Assembly: GCF_019443745.1 (NCBI RefSeq)
Contig: NZ_CP050948.1
Coordinates: 2,528,001-2,592,000 of the forward strand
DNA length: 64,000 nucleotides
Reading direction: 5' to 3'
DNA from: Iamia sp. SCSIO 61187
GTDB lineage: Bacteria > Actinomycetota > Acidimicrobiia > Acidimicrobiales > Iamiaceae
Numbering within the stretch: position 1 is the first letter of the stretch; every line of letters starts with the position of its first letter. The translations under genes were made by a program, and so were the position numbers. Under the pieces are notes generated by a model that ran no database searches, was not told the DNA's origin, and saw nothing but the letters and a program-made list of their open reading frames with translations. Shown here one piece after another: positions 27,827-41,117 of this stretch.

Positions 27827-28783
27827 TCAGTCTGGCTTCGGCTCCTCGGTGATCATGCGGTAGCGGTCGGGGAGGCGGTACTGGGCGAAGTTGAAGACGG
27901 TGCGCTTGTAGTCCCAGCAGCGGTCCAGGTCGACCAGGGCGATGACGACCTCGTCGCCCTCGGTGATGGCGCGGGCCACGACCTCGCCCCCGGGGGAGAT
28001 GATCTGGCTCTCGGCCAGCGACCACACCCCCTCCTCCACCCCGCCCTTGGCCACGCCGACGACCCACGTGCCGTTCTGGTACGCCCCCGCCGCCATGACC
28101 AGGGTGTTGTGGTGGCCGGCGAGGCGGTCCTGGCCGGGGTCGGGCAGGTAGTGGATCGGCGTGTTGTAGCCGATGAGCACCAGCTCGACGCCCTGCAGGC
28201 CCAGCACCCGGTAGGTCTCGGGCCAGCGCCGGTCGTTGCAGGTGGCCTGGCCGACCAGCCCGCCGAAGGCCTCGTGCACCTGGAACCCGGGTCCGGGCTC
28301 GAAGTACCGCCGCTCGAGGTGCTGGAAGGCCCGCCAGGGCTCCTCCTGGTCGTGCCCGGGCACGTGGACCTTGCGATAGCGGCTCACGACGGTGCCGTCC
28401 CGCTCGACGAGGATGGCGGTGTTGTAGCGGTGGCCGTCGGGGGTGATCTCGGCGTAGCCCAGCTGGAACCCGACGCCGAGCCGCTTGGCCTCGTCGAACA
28501 GGGGCTGGGTCGCGGGCCCGGGCAGGTGGGTCTCGAAGTAGCCGTCGAGCTCCACCACGTCGTCGATGGCCCACCGGGGGAAGAAGGTGGTCAGGGCCAG
28601 CTCGGGGAACACCACCAGCTCGGCGCCCCGGTCGTGGGCCGTCCGCAGCAGGGTGATGAGGCGCTCGACGACCTCGGCCCGGGTGTCGCCCCGGGCCACC
28701 GGCCCCATCTGGGCCGCGGCGACGACCACCTCGCGCGGGAACGTGCCGCTCAGCCAGCGACCGCTGGCGCTCATGGGACTCAT
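27827..28783 (-). CDS. Nitrilase-superfamily amidase, N-carbamoyl-D-amino-acid hydrolase-like
   Basis: A 318-residue carbon-nitrogen hydrolase. The Glu-Lys-Cys triad is visible: Glu in FPELALTTFF, Lys in RYRKVHVPGH, and Cys in GQATCNDRRWPE. The segment PGHDQEEPWRAFQHLERRYF followed by EPG is characteristic of N-carbamoyl-D-amino-acid hydrolases, which release CO2 and ammonia from N-carbamoyl amino acids. GAGGGA lies about seven bases before ATG 28783 and supports that start over ATG 28774. It sits 16 bases after the M20 amidase gene in the xanthine dehydrogenase operon, so both N-carbamoyl hydrolase folds occur side by side. Confidence 0.85.
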   Translation of the reverse strand: MSPMSASGRWLSGTFPREVVVAAAQMGPVARGDTRAEVVERLITLLRTAHDRGAELVVFPELALTTFFPRWAIDDVVELDGYFETHLPGPATQPLFDEAKRLGVGFQLGYAEITPDGHRYNTAILVERDGTVVSRYRKVHVPGHDQEEPWRAFQHLERRYFEPGPGFQVHEAFGGLVGQATCNDRRWPETYRVLGLQGVELVLIGYNTPIHYLPDPGQDRLAGHHNTLVMAAGAYQNGTWVVGVAKGGVEEGVWSLAESQIISPGGEVVARAITEGDEVVIALVDLDRCWDYKRTVFNFAQYRLPDRYRMITEEPKPD

Positions 28784-28799
28784 GCTGTCGTTCCCTCGC

Positions 28800-30043
28800 T
28801 CATGGCACGGAGTCTGCCGTGACCAGCTCGAGCAGCACGTCGAGGAGGACGTTGGCCCCGGCCTCGAGGTCGCGGTCGTGGGTGAGCTCGGCCGGGTTGT
28901 GGCTGATGCCGTCCACGCTGGGGGTGAAGACCATGGCCGTCGGGCACACCCGGGCCAGCATCTGGGCGTCGTGGCCGGCCCCCGAGGGCATGCGCCGGAC
29001 CGAGCGCCCGTGGCCGGTGGCGACCCGCTCGACCCGGTCGACCATGGCCGGGTCGAAGGCGACCGGCGCGAACCGGGCGAGGCTCCGGCGCTCGACGGTG
29101 ACCCCCTCGGCCTCGGCCAGGGCGTCGAGGTGGGCCGCCAGCTCGGCCTCGGCCTCCTGCAGGGCCGCCTCGGACGTGTTGCGGAGGTCGACGGTGAACG
29201 TCGCCCGCGCCGGCACGACGTTGACCAGGTTCGGGTGCAGCTCGATGCGCCCGACGGTGGCGACCTGCGGAGGGCCCATCCGGCCGGCCAGGTCACGGAC
29301 GAACACGGCGACCGAGCCGGCCACGAAGGCGGGGTCGTGGCGGTGGGCCATCGGGGTGGTGCCGGCGTGGTTGGACTGGCCGGTGACGGTGACCTCCTGC
29401 CACGAGATGCCCTGGACCCCGGTGACGGCGCCGATGTCGACGCCCTCGGCCTCGAGGACCGGGCCCTGCTCGATGTGCAGCTCGACGAAGGCGGCCGGCG
29501 GCCGGCCCGGCACGGGCAGGGACCCGACGTAGCCGATGCGCTCGAGCTCGTCGCCGACCACGGCGCCGTCGACGCCCACGGTGTCGAGCGCCTCCTCGAG
29601 CGCCAGCCCGCCCACGAACACCAGGCTCCCGAACATGTCGGGCGCGAACCGGGAGCCCTCCTCGTTGGTGAAGAAGGCCACGGCGACGGGCCGCCGCAGC
29701 GGGACGCCGCTGGCGATGATCGTCTCGACCGCCTCGAGCCCGGCCAGGACGCCGAGGTTGCCGTCGTAGATGCCGCCGGTGCGGACGGTGTCGATGTGCG
29801 ACCCGGTGAGCACCGGGGGCTCGGTGCTGTCGGCCGGCCAGGTGCCGGTGACGTTGCCGATGCGGTCGACGTCGACCCGCAGGCCCAGGTCCCGCATCCA
29901 CGACACCACCAGGTCGCGACCCTCCCGGTCGGCGTCGGTGAGGGCCAGCCGGGCGCACCCGCCGTCGCCGGTCGCCCCGACGGCGCCGAGGGTGTCGAGC
30001 CGATCCCGCAGGCGGGGCCACGAGATGCGCAGGGGCTCGGCCA

Positions 30044-30044
<1 letters not shown>
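28800..30044 (-). CDS. M20-family amidase/N-carbamoylase (allantoate amidohydrolase-like)
   Basis: A 414-residue binuclear metallopeptidase-fold enzyme. Metal ligands are in TGSHIDTVRTGGIYDGNLGV, in TNEEGSRF, in VELHIEQGPVLE, and in GAGHDAQ near the C-terminus; a lid/dimerisation domain covers about residues 215-335. The set matches the hydantoinase/carbamoylase family, which includes allantoate amidohydrolase, ureidoglycolate hydrolases and L-N-carbamoylase. In a cluster with xanthine dehydrogenase a ureide substrate is plausible (inference). The ATG overlaps the stop of the molybdopterin subunit gene by one base. Confidence 0.88.
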
Positions 30045-32331
<2,287 letters not shown>

Positions 32332-32335
<4 letters not shown>

Positions 32336-32820
32336 CGGACCGCCCCCGAGCGGCGGACCTCGACGGCGGCGTCGACCGCGGCCAGCACCCGGCCGTAGCC
32401 CGTGCAGCGGCACAGGTTCCCGCTGATGGCCTCCCGGACCTCGAGCTCGGTCGGGTCCGGCACCTCGTCGAGCAGGGCGTGGACGGACATGATCAGGCCC
32501 GGTGTGCAGAAGCCGCACTGCACGGCCCCCTCGTCGACGAACGCCTGCTGGACGTCGGTGAAGTCGCCCCGCTCGGGCTGGAGGCCCTCGACGGTGGTGA
32601 TCTCGGTGTCGACGGCGGCGGCGGCGAGCACGAGGCAGGCGCACACCAGGTCGCCGTCGACGAGGACGGAGCACGAGCCGCACTCGCCCTGCTCGCAGCC
32701 CCCCTTGGCCCCCGGCAGCTCCAGCCGCTCGCGGAGGACGTGCAGCAGGCTCTCGCCCAGCCAGGCGTCCTCGACGGCGCGCTCGACGCCGTTGACCGTG
32801 AGCCGGTACGGCGCGCTCAT
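32332..32820 (-). CDS. Xanthine dehydrogenase-type enzyme, [2Fe-2S] subunit
   Basis: A 162-residue small subunit. The plant-type [2Fe-2S] motif (GGCEQGECGSCSV with a fourth Cys in LVCACLV) is followed by the helical-bundle cluster motifs QCGFCTPG and CRCTGY. These two centres carry electrons from the molybdenum site to FAD. The start ATG overlaps the stop of the FAD-subunit gene, and its own stop overlaps the next start. The gene order FAD-FeS-Mo is that of many bacterial three-subunit xanthine or CO-dehydrogenase-type enzymes. Confidence 0.92.
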
Positions 32821-33692
32821 GCGGCGTGGCTCCCAGCGGTCGGGAAGGCGTCGCGCAGGGCGCGGGCGGCCATGACCCCGACGGCGTGGCGGCGGTAGGC
32901 GGCCGTGCTGCGGTGGTCGTCGATCGGGGCCGAGGCCGCCGCCGCCATCTCGCCGAACCGGCGGGCGGCGCCGGGGTCGATCAGCCCCGGCCCGGCCGCG
33001 GCGTCCCAGTCGATCGCCCCCGCGGCGAAGGCGCTGGCGTCGGGCACGAACAGCGGCACCGGCCCCACCGACCCCAGCCCGAGCCCCACCCGGCGGCGGC
33101 CGGTGTCGACCACCAGCGCCACCGAGGCCACGGCGATCACCATGGCGTTCCGGACGCCGACCTTCTTGTACGCCTGGGGGCCGGCGGCGGCCGGGAGCCG
33201 GACGGCGGTGACCACCTCGTCGGGTCGCAGGGCGGTCCGCTTCACCCCGACGAACACCTCGGTGGCGGGCAGGCTGCGGGCGCCGTCGGCGCCGGCCACC
33301 TCGATCGTCGCCCCCGCCGCGACGAGCACCGGCAGGGTGTCCCCCGCCGGTGAGGCGGTCCCGATGTTGCCGCCGACCGTCCCCGCCGCCCGGATCTGCG
33401 GGGAGCCGACGGTGCGGGCCGCCTGGGCCAGGGCGGGGACCAGCGCGGCCACGTCGGGGGCGAGCAGGTCGCGGTAGGTCGTGGCCGCCCCCACGACGAC
33501 CTCGTCGCCGTCGACCCGCACGCCCCGCAGGGCGTCGACCCGCCGCAGGGCCACGACCGATCGGGGTGCGGTCCACCCGGCGTTGACGGCCACCATGAGG
33601 TCGGTGCCCCCGGCGAGGAGCAGGGCGTCGGGCGCGGCGGCGCGGGCGGCGACGAGCTCGTCGACGGTGGTGGGGAGGACGACGTCGGCCAT
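32817..33692 (-). CDS. Xanthine dehydrogenase-type enzyme, FAD-binding subunit
   Basis: A 291-residue flavin subunit. FAD contacts are seen in LLAGGTDLMV and in the diagnostic AGTVGGNIGTASPAGD, and a CO-dehydrogenase-type C-terminal domain closes the protein. It passes electrons to NAD+ or oxygen. ATG 33692 was chosen because the fold begins at once (VVLPTTVDEL) and GGGGAG lies upstream; a TTG at 33719 would overlap the operator-like box. It is the first gene of the operon 33692 to 26639 and is divergent from the nucleoside importer. Confidence 0.9.
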   Translation of the reverse strand: MADVVLPTTVDELVAARAAAPDALLLAGGTDLMVAVNAGWTAPRSVVALRRVDALRGVRVDGDEVVVGAATTYRDLLAPDVAALVPALAQAARTVGSPQIRAAGTVGGNIGTASPAGDTLPVLVAAGATIEVAGADGARSLPATEVFVGVKRTALRPDEVVTAVRLPAAAGPQAYKKVGVRNAMVIAVASVALVVDTGRRRVGLGLGSVGPVPLFVPDASAFAAGAIDWDAAAGPGLIDPGAARRFGEMAAAASAPIDDHRSTAAYRRHAVGVMAARALRDAFPTAGSHAA

Positions 33693-33714
33693 GGGTCGCC
33701 CAGGCTCCCCGCCC

Positions 33715-33731
33715 TTCAACAGATCGTCAAC
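33715..33731. promoter_or_regulatory. Shared box, copy a (TTCAACAGATCGTCAAC)
   Basis: The box lies 23 bases upstream of the xanthine dehydrogenase FAD-subunit start and faces the divergent BMP importer. It differs from copy f by two positions. The rest of the 231-base gap holds a GC-rich inverted repeat near 33770-33790 and no gene was recognised. Confidence 0.55.
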
Positions 33732-33923
33732 CCCCGGCCGTGACGGCTCTGTGAACTGCGCGTGCCCGGCCGGGCGCCCGGCCCGGCCCGTGACCGCGCC
33801 GCCGACAGGAACGCGTCACCTCGCGATCGTGTAGGAAGGTCACGCTCGAACGGGACGGGGGCCTCGATCGCCACCGAGTCGCCCGCCCGCGTCGTCGACC
33901 ACACCACCTCCAGGAGCACGCTC

Positions 33924-35069
33924 GTGACCCGATCCACCGCTGGCTGGCGCCGGCTGCTGTCCCTCCTGCTCGTCACCGTCCTGGCCCTCGCCGCCGCGGC
34001 GTGCGGCGGCGACGACGACGACGACTCCACCGGGGGAGGTGGCGGATCGGGCGACGGCGGCGACGACGTCACCAAGGCGGCCTGGATCTACGTCGGCCCC
34101 ATCAACGACGGCGGTTGGACCCAGGCCCACAACGAGGGCCGCGAGCAGGTCGAGGAGGAGCTCGGCGACGCCGTCGAGACCACCTACAAGGAGAGCATCC
34201 CCGAGGGCCCCGAGGCCGAGCAGGTCGTCCGGGACCTGGTCGCCGAGGGCAACGAGATCATCTTCGCCACCTCGTTCGGGTACGGCGACGTCCTCGCCGA
34301 GATGGCCGAAGAGTTCCCCGACGTGCGCTTCGAGCACGCCACCGGCATCACCACCGGTGAGAACCTGGCCACCTACTTCGGGGCCTCCGAGGACACGATC
34401 TACCTCACCGGGCTGGCCGCCGGCGCCGCCATCCCCGACGGCGGCACCGTCGGCTTCGTCGCCCCGTTCCCCATCCCCGAGGTGATCCGCCACATCAACG
34501 CCTTCCAGGTCGGCGTGGCCGAGGTCAACCCCGGGGCCACCACCAAGGTCGTGTGGACCAACACCTGGTTCGACCCCGAGGTCGAGCGCCAGGCCGCCGA
34601 CAGCCTCATCGCCGACGGCGTCGACGCCATCGCCTCGGGCCAGGACTCCCCCGCCTCCGGCGAGGCGGCCAGCGAGGCCGACCTGCCGTTCGTGGGCTAC
34701 GACTCCGACCAGAGCGAGAACCTGGGCGACATCTGGCTCACCGCCTCGCTCTACAACTGGGGCGGCTACTACACCGACCGGGTCCAGGCCGTCGCCGACG
34801 GCACCTGGGAGACCGGCGCCTACTACGGCGGCATCGAGGACGGCCTCGTCAGCCTGGCCCCGTTCGGGCCCCAGGTCAGCGACGAGACCAAGCAGCTGAT
34901 CGAGCAGCGCCAGCAGGAGATCGTCGACGGCGAGTTCTACGAGTTCGACGGCCCCCTGGTCGACCAGGACGGCGAGGAGCGGGTGCCCGAGGGCGAGTCG
35001 ATGTCGCTCGAGGAGATCCTGGCCATGGACTGGTTCATCGAGGGCGTCGAGGGCAACCCGGCGGGCTGA
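33924..35069 (+). CDS. BMP-family ABC transporter substrate-binding lipoprotein
   Basis: A 381-residue lipoprotein of the Med/BMP family. The signal peptide (RRLLSLLLVTVLALAAAAC) ends at a lipobox cysteine, followed by an acidic, glycine-rich linker. The binding domain starts WIYVGPINDGGWTQAHNEGR, the hallmark of BMP-type nucleoside receptors, and contains FATSFGYGD and GTVGFVAPFPIPEV. It is expected to capture nucleosides or purines outside the membrane for the ATPase and permeases encoded next. GTG 33924 is preceded by AGGAG with a seven-base spacing. Confidence 0.92.
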   Translation: MTRSTAGWRRLLSLLLVTVLALAAAACGGDDDDDSTGGGGGSGDGGDDVTKAAWIYVGPINDGGWTQAHNEGREQVEEELGDAVETTYKESIPEGPEAEQVVRDLVAEGNEIIFATSFGYGDVLAEMAEEFPDVRFEHATGITTGENLATYFGASEDTIYLTGLAAGAAIPDGGTVGFVAPFPIPEVIRHINAFQVGVAEVNPGATTKVVWTNTWFDPEVERQAADSLIADGVDAIASGQDSPASGEAASEADLPFVGYDSDQSENLGDIWLTASLYNWGGYYTDRVQAVADGTWETGAYYGGIEDGLVSLAPFGPQVSDETKQLIEQRQQEIVDGEFYEFDGPLVDQDGEERVPEGESMSLEEILAMDWFIEGVEGNPAG

Positions 35070-35094
35070 CCGGCGGCGGCGGGACGGCCGGATC

Positions 35095-36665
<1,571 letters not shown>

Positions 36666-36669
<4 letters not shown>

Positions 36670-37826
36670 GGGGGCCGCTGGCCGGGGTTCACCTGGAGCG
36701 CCGCATCGACCGGCCCCGGTGGCTCACCGTGGCGGTGCCGCTGGCGTCGCTCGTCGTCGCCCTCGTGATCGGGGCGGTGGTCCTGGCCGCCGCCGGGAAG
36801 GACCCGTCCGCCACCTACGACCGCATCCTCCAGCGGGGCTTCCTCGCCGACGGCGCCCTCTCGGCCACCCTGGTGGCCGCCTCGCCCCTGCTCTTCACCG
36901 GGCTGGCGGCCGCGGTGGCGTTCCGCATGGGCATCTTCAACATCGGCGGCGAGGGCCAGCTGGTCGTCGGGGCCATCGGCGCCACCTGGGCGGGCCTGAC
37001 CGTCGGGGACGGCCCGGTCGGCGTCACCGTCGTGGCCATGCTCGCGGCCGGCGCCCTGGCCGGGGCGGCGTGGGCCGGCATCGCCGCCGCCCTGAGAGCC
37101 TGGCTCCGCACCAACGAGATCATCACCACCCTGATGCTCAACTACGTCGCCCTCAACCTGGCGACCTACCTGATCTTCGGCTCCCGGTCGGCGTGGCGCG
37201 AGCTCGAGGGCAGCGGGCTGATGTTCCCGCAGGGCAAGTCGATCCCGGACCGGGCCGAGTGGCCGACCTTCGCCCTCGGCGACGTCGTGCTCCCCCTGGG
37301 CTTCCTCGTCGGCGCCGCCGTGGCCGTCACCTTGTTCGTGCTCCTCCGCTCGACCCGCTTCGGCTTCGAGGTCCGGGTCATCGGCGACGAACCCCGCGCC
37401 GCCCGCCTCGCCGGCATCCGGACCCGGCGGGTCACCTTCGCCCTCCTGGCCCTGTCGGGGGCGGTGGCCGGCCTGGGTGGGGCGAGCGACGTGGGCGACA
37501 CCCGCCACGTCCTCGACCCCAAGGCGCTCGGGCAGGCCGGCTACGGCTACGCCGGGATCGTGGTCGCCGCCCTGGCCCGCCTCAACCCCCTCGCCGTGGT
37601 CCTGGTCGCCATCCTCATGGGGGGCCTGGCCAACGCCGGGCGGGCCCTCCAGGGCCCCGACTTCCCCGCCGGCCTGGTCGGGACCCTCCAGGGCCTGCTC
37701 CTGGTGTGCACGCTGGCCGGGGAGCTGTTCAGCCGCTACCGGCTCCGGCGCACCCCCGGCCTCCAGGTCGACGACGAGCCGCCGGCCGCGACCGAGGCCG
37801 CCACCCCGGCCGGGGCACCGTCGTGA
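36666..37826 (+). CDS. Nucleoside ABC transporter permease 1
   Basis: A 386-residue inner-membrane permease with about ten helices. Family landmarks include FRMGIFNIGGEGQL, LRTNEIITTLMLNY, and GDEPRAARLAGI, the coupling-helix region. It partners the second permease and the double ATPase to import nucleosides. GTG 36666 is chosen because it forms the 4-base GTGA overlap with the upstream stop; a soluble arm of about 15 residues precedes the first helix. Confidence 0.92.
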
Positions 37827-38869
37827 TCGCCGCCGTGCTCGGCCTCGTCGACCTCGTGGCCACCACCGACACCCCCGTCGGGGTGCCCGAGCTGACCTCG
37901 GGCCGAGGCGTCAACGACAACATCTTCGTGGTGATCGCCGTGTCGGCGGTGTTCTACGGGACCCCCCTGCTGCTGGCGGCCCTGGGCGAGATGCTCACCG
38001 AGCGCTCGGGGGTCCTCAACCTCGGGGTCGAGGGCATGATGCTGATGGGCGCGGCGGCGGCGGCGTGGACGTCGCTCAACGCCGGGGGGCCGGGGTGGCT
38101 GGCCCTCGTGCTCGCCCTCGTGGCGGCCATGGCCGCGGGCGGAGCCGCCGCCCTGCTCCACGCCGTGCTCGTGCTCACCTTCAAGGTGGAGCAGATCGTC
38201 AGCGGCCTGGCCATCACCATCCTGGCCGGCGCCGCCGGGCTGTCGTCGTTCCTGGCCAACACGTGGGACCTGGGCCGGGGTCCCGTCCCGCACCGGTTGG
38301 ACCTGATCGACGTCGCCGGGCTGGGCGACCTGCCGGTCCTCGGTCCGATCCTGTTCCGCCAGAACGCCCTGACCTACGCGTCGTGGGCCCTCGTGGTCGG
38401 GCTGTGGTGGTACCTGTTCCGCTCCCGCCCGGGTCTCCACCTGCGCGCCGTGGGCGAGTCGCCGTCCACCGCCGACGCCATGGGCATCGGCGTGGTCCGG
38501 TCCCGGTACCTCCACACCGTCGCCGGCGGGACCCTCGCGGGGCTGGGTGGCGCCTTCTACCCCCTCGCCATCATCCCGCTGTGGAGCGACGGCGTGACCG
38601 GGGGGCGGGGGTGGATCGCCCTGGCCCTGGTCATCTTCGGGTTCTGGCGCCCCGAGCTGATCCTCGTCGGCGCCTACCTCTTCGGTGCCTTCGTGAGCCT
38701 GGGCTTCACCCTCCAGACCCGCGACGTCGAGGTCTCGGCCCAGCTGCTCGACTCGCTCCCCTACCTGATGACGATCGTCGTCCTCGTCGCCGTGTCGGCC
38801 GGCTGGGCCCGGCGCCGCCTCGGCGCCCCCGCCGCCCTGGGCCAGCCCTACGAGCGCGAAGCCCGCTGA
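37823..38869 (+). CDS. Nucleoside ABC transporter permease 2
   Basis: A 348-residue permease of the same family, about nine to ten helices. It shows FYGTPLLLAALGEMLTERSG, LNLGVEGMMLMGA, and ESPSTADAMGIGV as the coupling helix. GTG 37823 overlaps the previous stop (GTGA). Together with the receptor, ATPase and permease 1 it makes a complete BMP-type importer. A purine phosphoribosyltransferase gene follows after 70 bases, consistent with salvage of imported bases. Confidence 0.92.
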   Translation: MIAAVLGLVDLVATTDTPVGVPELTSGRGVNDNIFVVIAVSAVFYGTPLLLAALGEMLTERSGVLNLGVEGMMLMGAAAAAWTSLNAGGPGWLALVLALVAAMAAGGAAALLHAVLVLTFKVEQIVSGLAITILAGAAGLSSFLANTWDLGRGPVPHRLDLIDVAGLGDLPVLGPILFRQNALTYASWALVVGLWWYLFRSRPGLHLRAVGESPSTADAMGIGVVRSRYLHTVAGGTLAGLGGAFYPLAIIPLWSDGVTGGRGWIALALVIFGFWRPELILVGAYLFGAFVSLGFTLQTRDVEVSAQLLDSLPYLMTIVVLVAVSAGWARRRLGAPAALGQPYEREAR

Positions 38870-38925
38870 CCACGGGCTCGCCGTCGGGGCCGACCCGCCG
38901 TGATGGCGGCCGGGGCCGGGTCGCC

Positions 38926-38931
38926 TACGGT
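38926..38931 (+). promoter_or_regulatory. -10 element (TACGGT) of a probable leaderless promoter
   Basis: TACGGT ends eight bases before ATG 38940. The phosphoribosyltransferase gene may thus have its own promoter as well as read-through from the importer operon. Confidence 0.4.
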
Positions 38932-38939
38932 CCACGGCG

Positions 38940-39455
38940 ATGAGCGAGGTCAACCCCACCGACGCCACGACCGATGCCGACCGGGAGGACCTCACCTGGG
39001 AGCTGTTCGGCGAGGCGACCCGCGAGCTGGCCACCGCGGTGGCCACCGACGGCTCGATCCCCGACATCGTCGTGGCCGTCGCCCGCGGCGGGCTGACCGT
39101 CGCCGGGGCCCTCGCCTACGCCCTCGGCGTCAAGAACTGCGGCGCCATCAACGTCGAGTTCTACACGGGCGTCGACGCCCGCCTCGACGTGCCCGTCGTC
39201 CTGCCCCCGTCGCTCAACCTGGTCGACGTGAGCGGCCTCGACGTCCTCGTGGTCGACGACGTGGCCGACACCGGGCACACGCTCCGGCTGGTGCGCGAGG
39301 TCCTGGCCCAGCACGTGGCCTCGGTGCGGACCGCGGTGCTGTACCACAAGCCCCAGAGCGTGATCGTGCCCGACCACGCCTGGAAGGTCACCGACCGCTG
39401 GATCAACTTCCCCTGGTCGGTCCTGCCCCCGGTCGCCGGGCTCCCGCCCCGCTGA
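38940..39455 (+). CDS. Purine phosphoribosyltransferase
   Basis: A 171-residue type I phosphoribosyltransferase. The PRPP-binding loop is VLVVDDVADTGHTL (acidic pair followed by the TGxT turn), with IVVAVARGGLTVAGALA as the PPi-binding loop, and the C-terminal hood ends WKVTDRWINFPW, common in xanthine/guanine phosphoribosyltransferases. It would join a 6-oxopurine base to PRPP, forming a nucleotide in the cytosol. Its place after the nucleoside importer supports salvage. The exact base preference is unknown. Confidence 0.87.
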   Translation: MSEVNPTDATTDADREDLTWELFGEATRELATAVATDGSIPDIVVAVARGGLTVAGALAYALGVKNCGAINVEFYTGVDARLDVPVVLPPSLNLVDVSGLDVLVVDDVADTGHTLRLVREVLAQHVASVRTAVLYHKPQSVIVPDHAWKVTDRWINFPWSVLPPVAGLPPR

Positions 39456-39506
39456 CCCGGCCCACGACGGGCCAGGCACGTCGTGGGGCCGGCGGTCCCG
39501 CTCGGC

Positions 39507-39737
39507 TCAGCCGCGGGTGACCCGGATGGACACCTGGGTCGCGCCGGCCGCCACCGCGGCCCGCCCCACCCGGTCGGCGGCGGCGAGGACGGAGTCGTCC
39601 GGACCGGAGACGACCGTGCCGAAGGGGCCGAACTCGACGGTCAGGTCCGCGCCCTCGGCGGCATCGAGGGCGGCCTGCACGTGGGGACCGGGCGCCCCCT
39701 CGGAGAAGGGCTCGACGGTGAACTCCAGGACCAGCAT
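39507..39737 (-). CDS. Small thiamine-binding (DUF77/YqgV-like) protein
   Basis: A 76-residue protein of the MTH1187/YkoF-like fold: MLVLEFTVEPFSEGAPGPHVQA is the first strand and helix, and LTVEFGPFGTVVSG plus the closing ATQVSIRVTRG complete the ferredoxin-like fold. Relatives bind thiamine or its pyrimidine part. ATG 39737 starts exactly at the family motif. A link to the NMT1/THI5-type receptor at 43185 is possible, since that family also includes pyrimidine-precursor binding proteins, but is only a guess. Confidence 0.75.
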   Translation of the reverse strand: MLVLEFTVEPFSEGAPGPHVQAALDAAEGADLTVEFGPFGTVVSGPDDSVLAAADRVGRAAVAAGATQVSIRVTRG

Positions 39738-39835
39738 CGACCGCGATGGTACCGAGGGGTCGGCCGCGTTACGGGTGTGAGAACAGCGGGCCGGGGTCCT
39801 GGACCGACGGGCCGCCGCCTGCGCACCCTGGCCCG

Positions 39836-41056
39836 ATGGCGACACTGGTGCTGCAGGGCGGCCGGGTCATCGACCCCGCCGCCGAGATCGACGCGACGAC
39901 CGACGTGGTGGTGGCCGACGGGACGATCGTCTCCGTCGGGCCGGCCGACCCCGCCCTCCTCGACGACCCCGCGACCGAGGTCCGGGACTGCCGGGGCCTG
40001 CTGGTGGTCCCCGGCCTGATCGACCTCCACGTCCACGTGATGGCCGGCCTGGGCGACTTCTGCGTCGAGCCCGACCGGGTCGGGGTGGGCATGGGCGTCC
40101 CGACGATCGTCGACGGCGGCACGAGCGGCGTGGCCACCTTCGACATCAGCCGGCGGGCGATCATCGACCACCCCGACACCCGCTCCAACGTCCTGGCGTT
40201 CCTCGACCCCAACCAGCTCTACCTGGCGACCAAGGACTTCATCTGCCACAAGCTGGAGATCGCCGGCGACCTCCGGAACCTCGACACCGAGTCGCTGGCG
40301 GCCTCGATCGAGCGCAACGCCGACGTGGTCGTCGGGGCCAAGGTGCGGGCCTGCCACGTCGGTGATCCCGGGCACTCGCCGTTCCTGGCCGCGGCCCAGG
40401 AGGCCATGGGCCCGCGGCCGGTCATGGTCCACCTGGGCCGGTTCCCGTTCACACCGGTGATCACGCCCATCGCCCTGCTCGACCAGCTCCGGGGCGGCGA
40501 CATCATCACCCACGCCTTCCGGGGGGCGGGGGGCATGCGGGGCCCCGACGGCAAGGCCGTGCCCCAGCTGCGCGACGCCGTCGACCGTGGGGTCGTGCTC
40601 GACATCGGCCACTCGGGCACCGACTTCCGCTTCCGCGAGGCCCGGCTCCTGATGGAGGAGGGCTACCTGCCCGACACGGCCTCGACCGACATCAACGTCT
40701 TCACCGTCGACGGCCCGGTGTTCTCGCTGGCCGAGACGCTGACCAAGATGCTCGCCCTCGACCTCGACCTGCACCACGTGATCGCCATGGGCACGTCGAA
40801 CTCGGCCCGGGCCATCGGCCGGTCCCACGAGCTGGGCCGGCTGGAGCCCGGGCGGAGCGCCGAGGTGTCGATCCTCCGCCTGCGCGAGGACGGCCCGTTC
40901 CCGGTCTCCGACGGGGTCGAGACGGTCGAGTCGCCCCGGGCCCTCGAGCCCGTCGCCTGCCTCCGCGCCGGCGCCTGGCACGACGTCCCCCGGCTCCCGT
41001 CGTTCGCCACCGAGGGCGGCGACTGGTCCGACATGCCCGACGACATCGACTGGTGA
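39836..41056 (+). CDS. Amidohydrolase/deacetylase family metallohydrolase (dihydroorotase-like)
   Basis: A 406-residue amidohydrolase. The N-terminal beta-sandwich (LVLQGGRVIDPAAEID) leads into PGLIDLHVHVMAG with the HxH metal pair. A lysine in VVVGAKVRACH is a candidate carboxylated bridge, histidines follow in MVHLGRF and ITHAFRG, and the aspartate is in TASTDIN. This pattern fits the deacetylase/dihydroorotase-like group rather than COG0402 deaminases. The substrate is unknown; a cyclic ureide or N-acyl compound is possible. It converges on the regulator gene across two palindromic repeats. Confidence 0.8.
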   Translation: MATLVLQGGRVIDPAAEIDATTDVVVADGTIVSVGPADPALLDDPATEVRDCRGLLVVPGLIDLHVHVMAGLGDFCVEPDRVGVGMGVPTIVDGGTSGVATFDISRRAIIDHPDTRSNVLAFLDPNQLYLATKDFICHKLEIAGDLRNLDTESLAASIERNADVVVGAKVRACHVGDPGHSPFLAAAQEAMGPRPVMVHLGRFPFTPVITPIALLDQLRGGDIITHAFRGAGGMRGPDGKAVPQLRDAVDRGVVLDIGHSGTDFRFREARLLMEEGYLPDTASTDINVFTVDGPVFSLAETLTKMLALDLDLHHVIAMGTSNSARAIGRSHELGRLEPGRSAEVSILRLREDGPFPVSDGVETVESPRALEPVACLRAGAWHDVPRLPSFATEGGDWSDMPDDIDW

Positions 41057-41083
41057 CACGGATGGTGCCAGGCACCATCCGTG
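41057..41083. repeat. Perfect palindrome, copy 1 (arms CACGGATGGTGCC)
   Basis: Thirteen-base arms flank a single central A. It begins directly after the amidohydrolase stop codon and lies between converging genes, so a terminator role is likely. Confidence 0.8.
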
Positions 41084-41088
41084 GTCGA

Positions 41089-41115
41089 CACGGATGGTGC
41101 CAGGCACCATCCGTG
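41089..41115. repeat. Perfect palindrome, copy 2 (identical to copy 1)
   Basis: Identical to 41057-41083, five bases further on, and ending two bases before the regulator stop codon. A third copy is at 53480-53506. Confidence 0.8.
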
Positions 41116-41117
41116 CG

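Noticed and set aside
39507..39737. Possible thiamine riboswitch near the thiamine-binding-like gene
   Set aside because: No THI-box core (such as CUGAGA) was seen around the gene.
41060..41115. Short repeated peptide MVPGTIR at frame starts near 41.1 and 53.5 kb
   Set aside because: It is only the translation of the palindromic repeat, not a conserved protein start.
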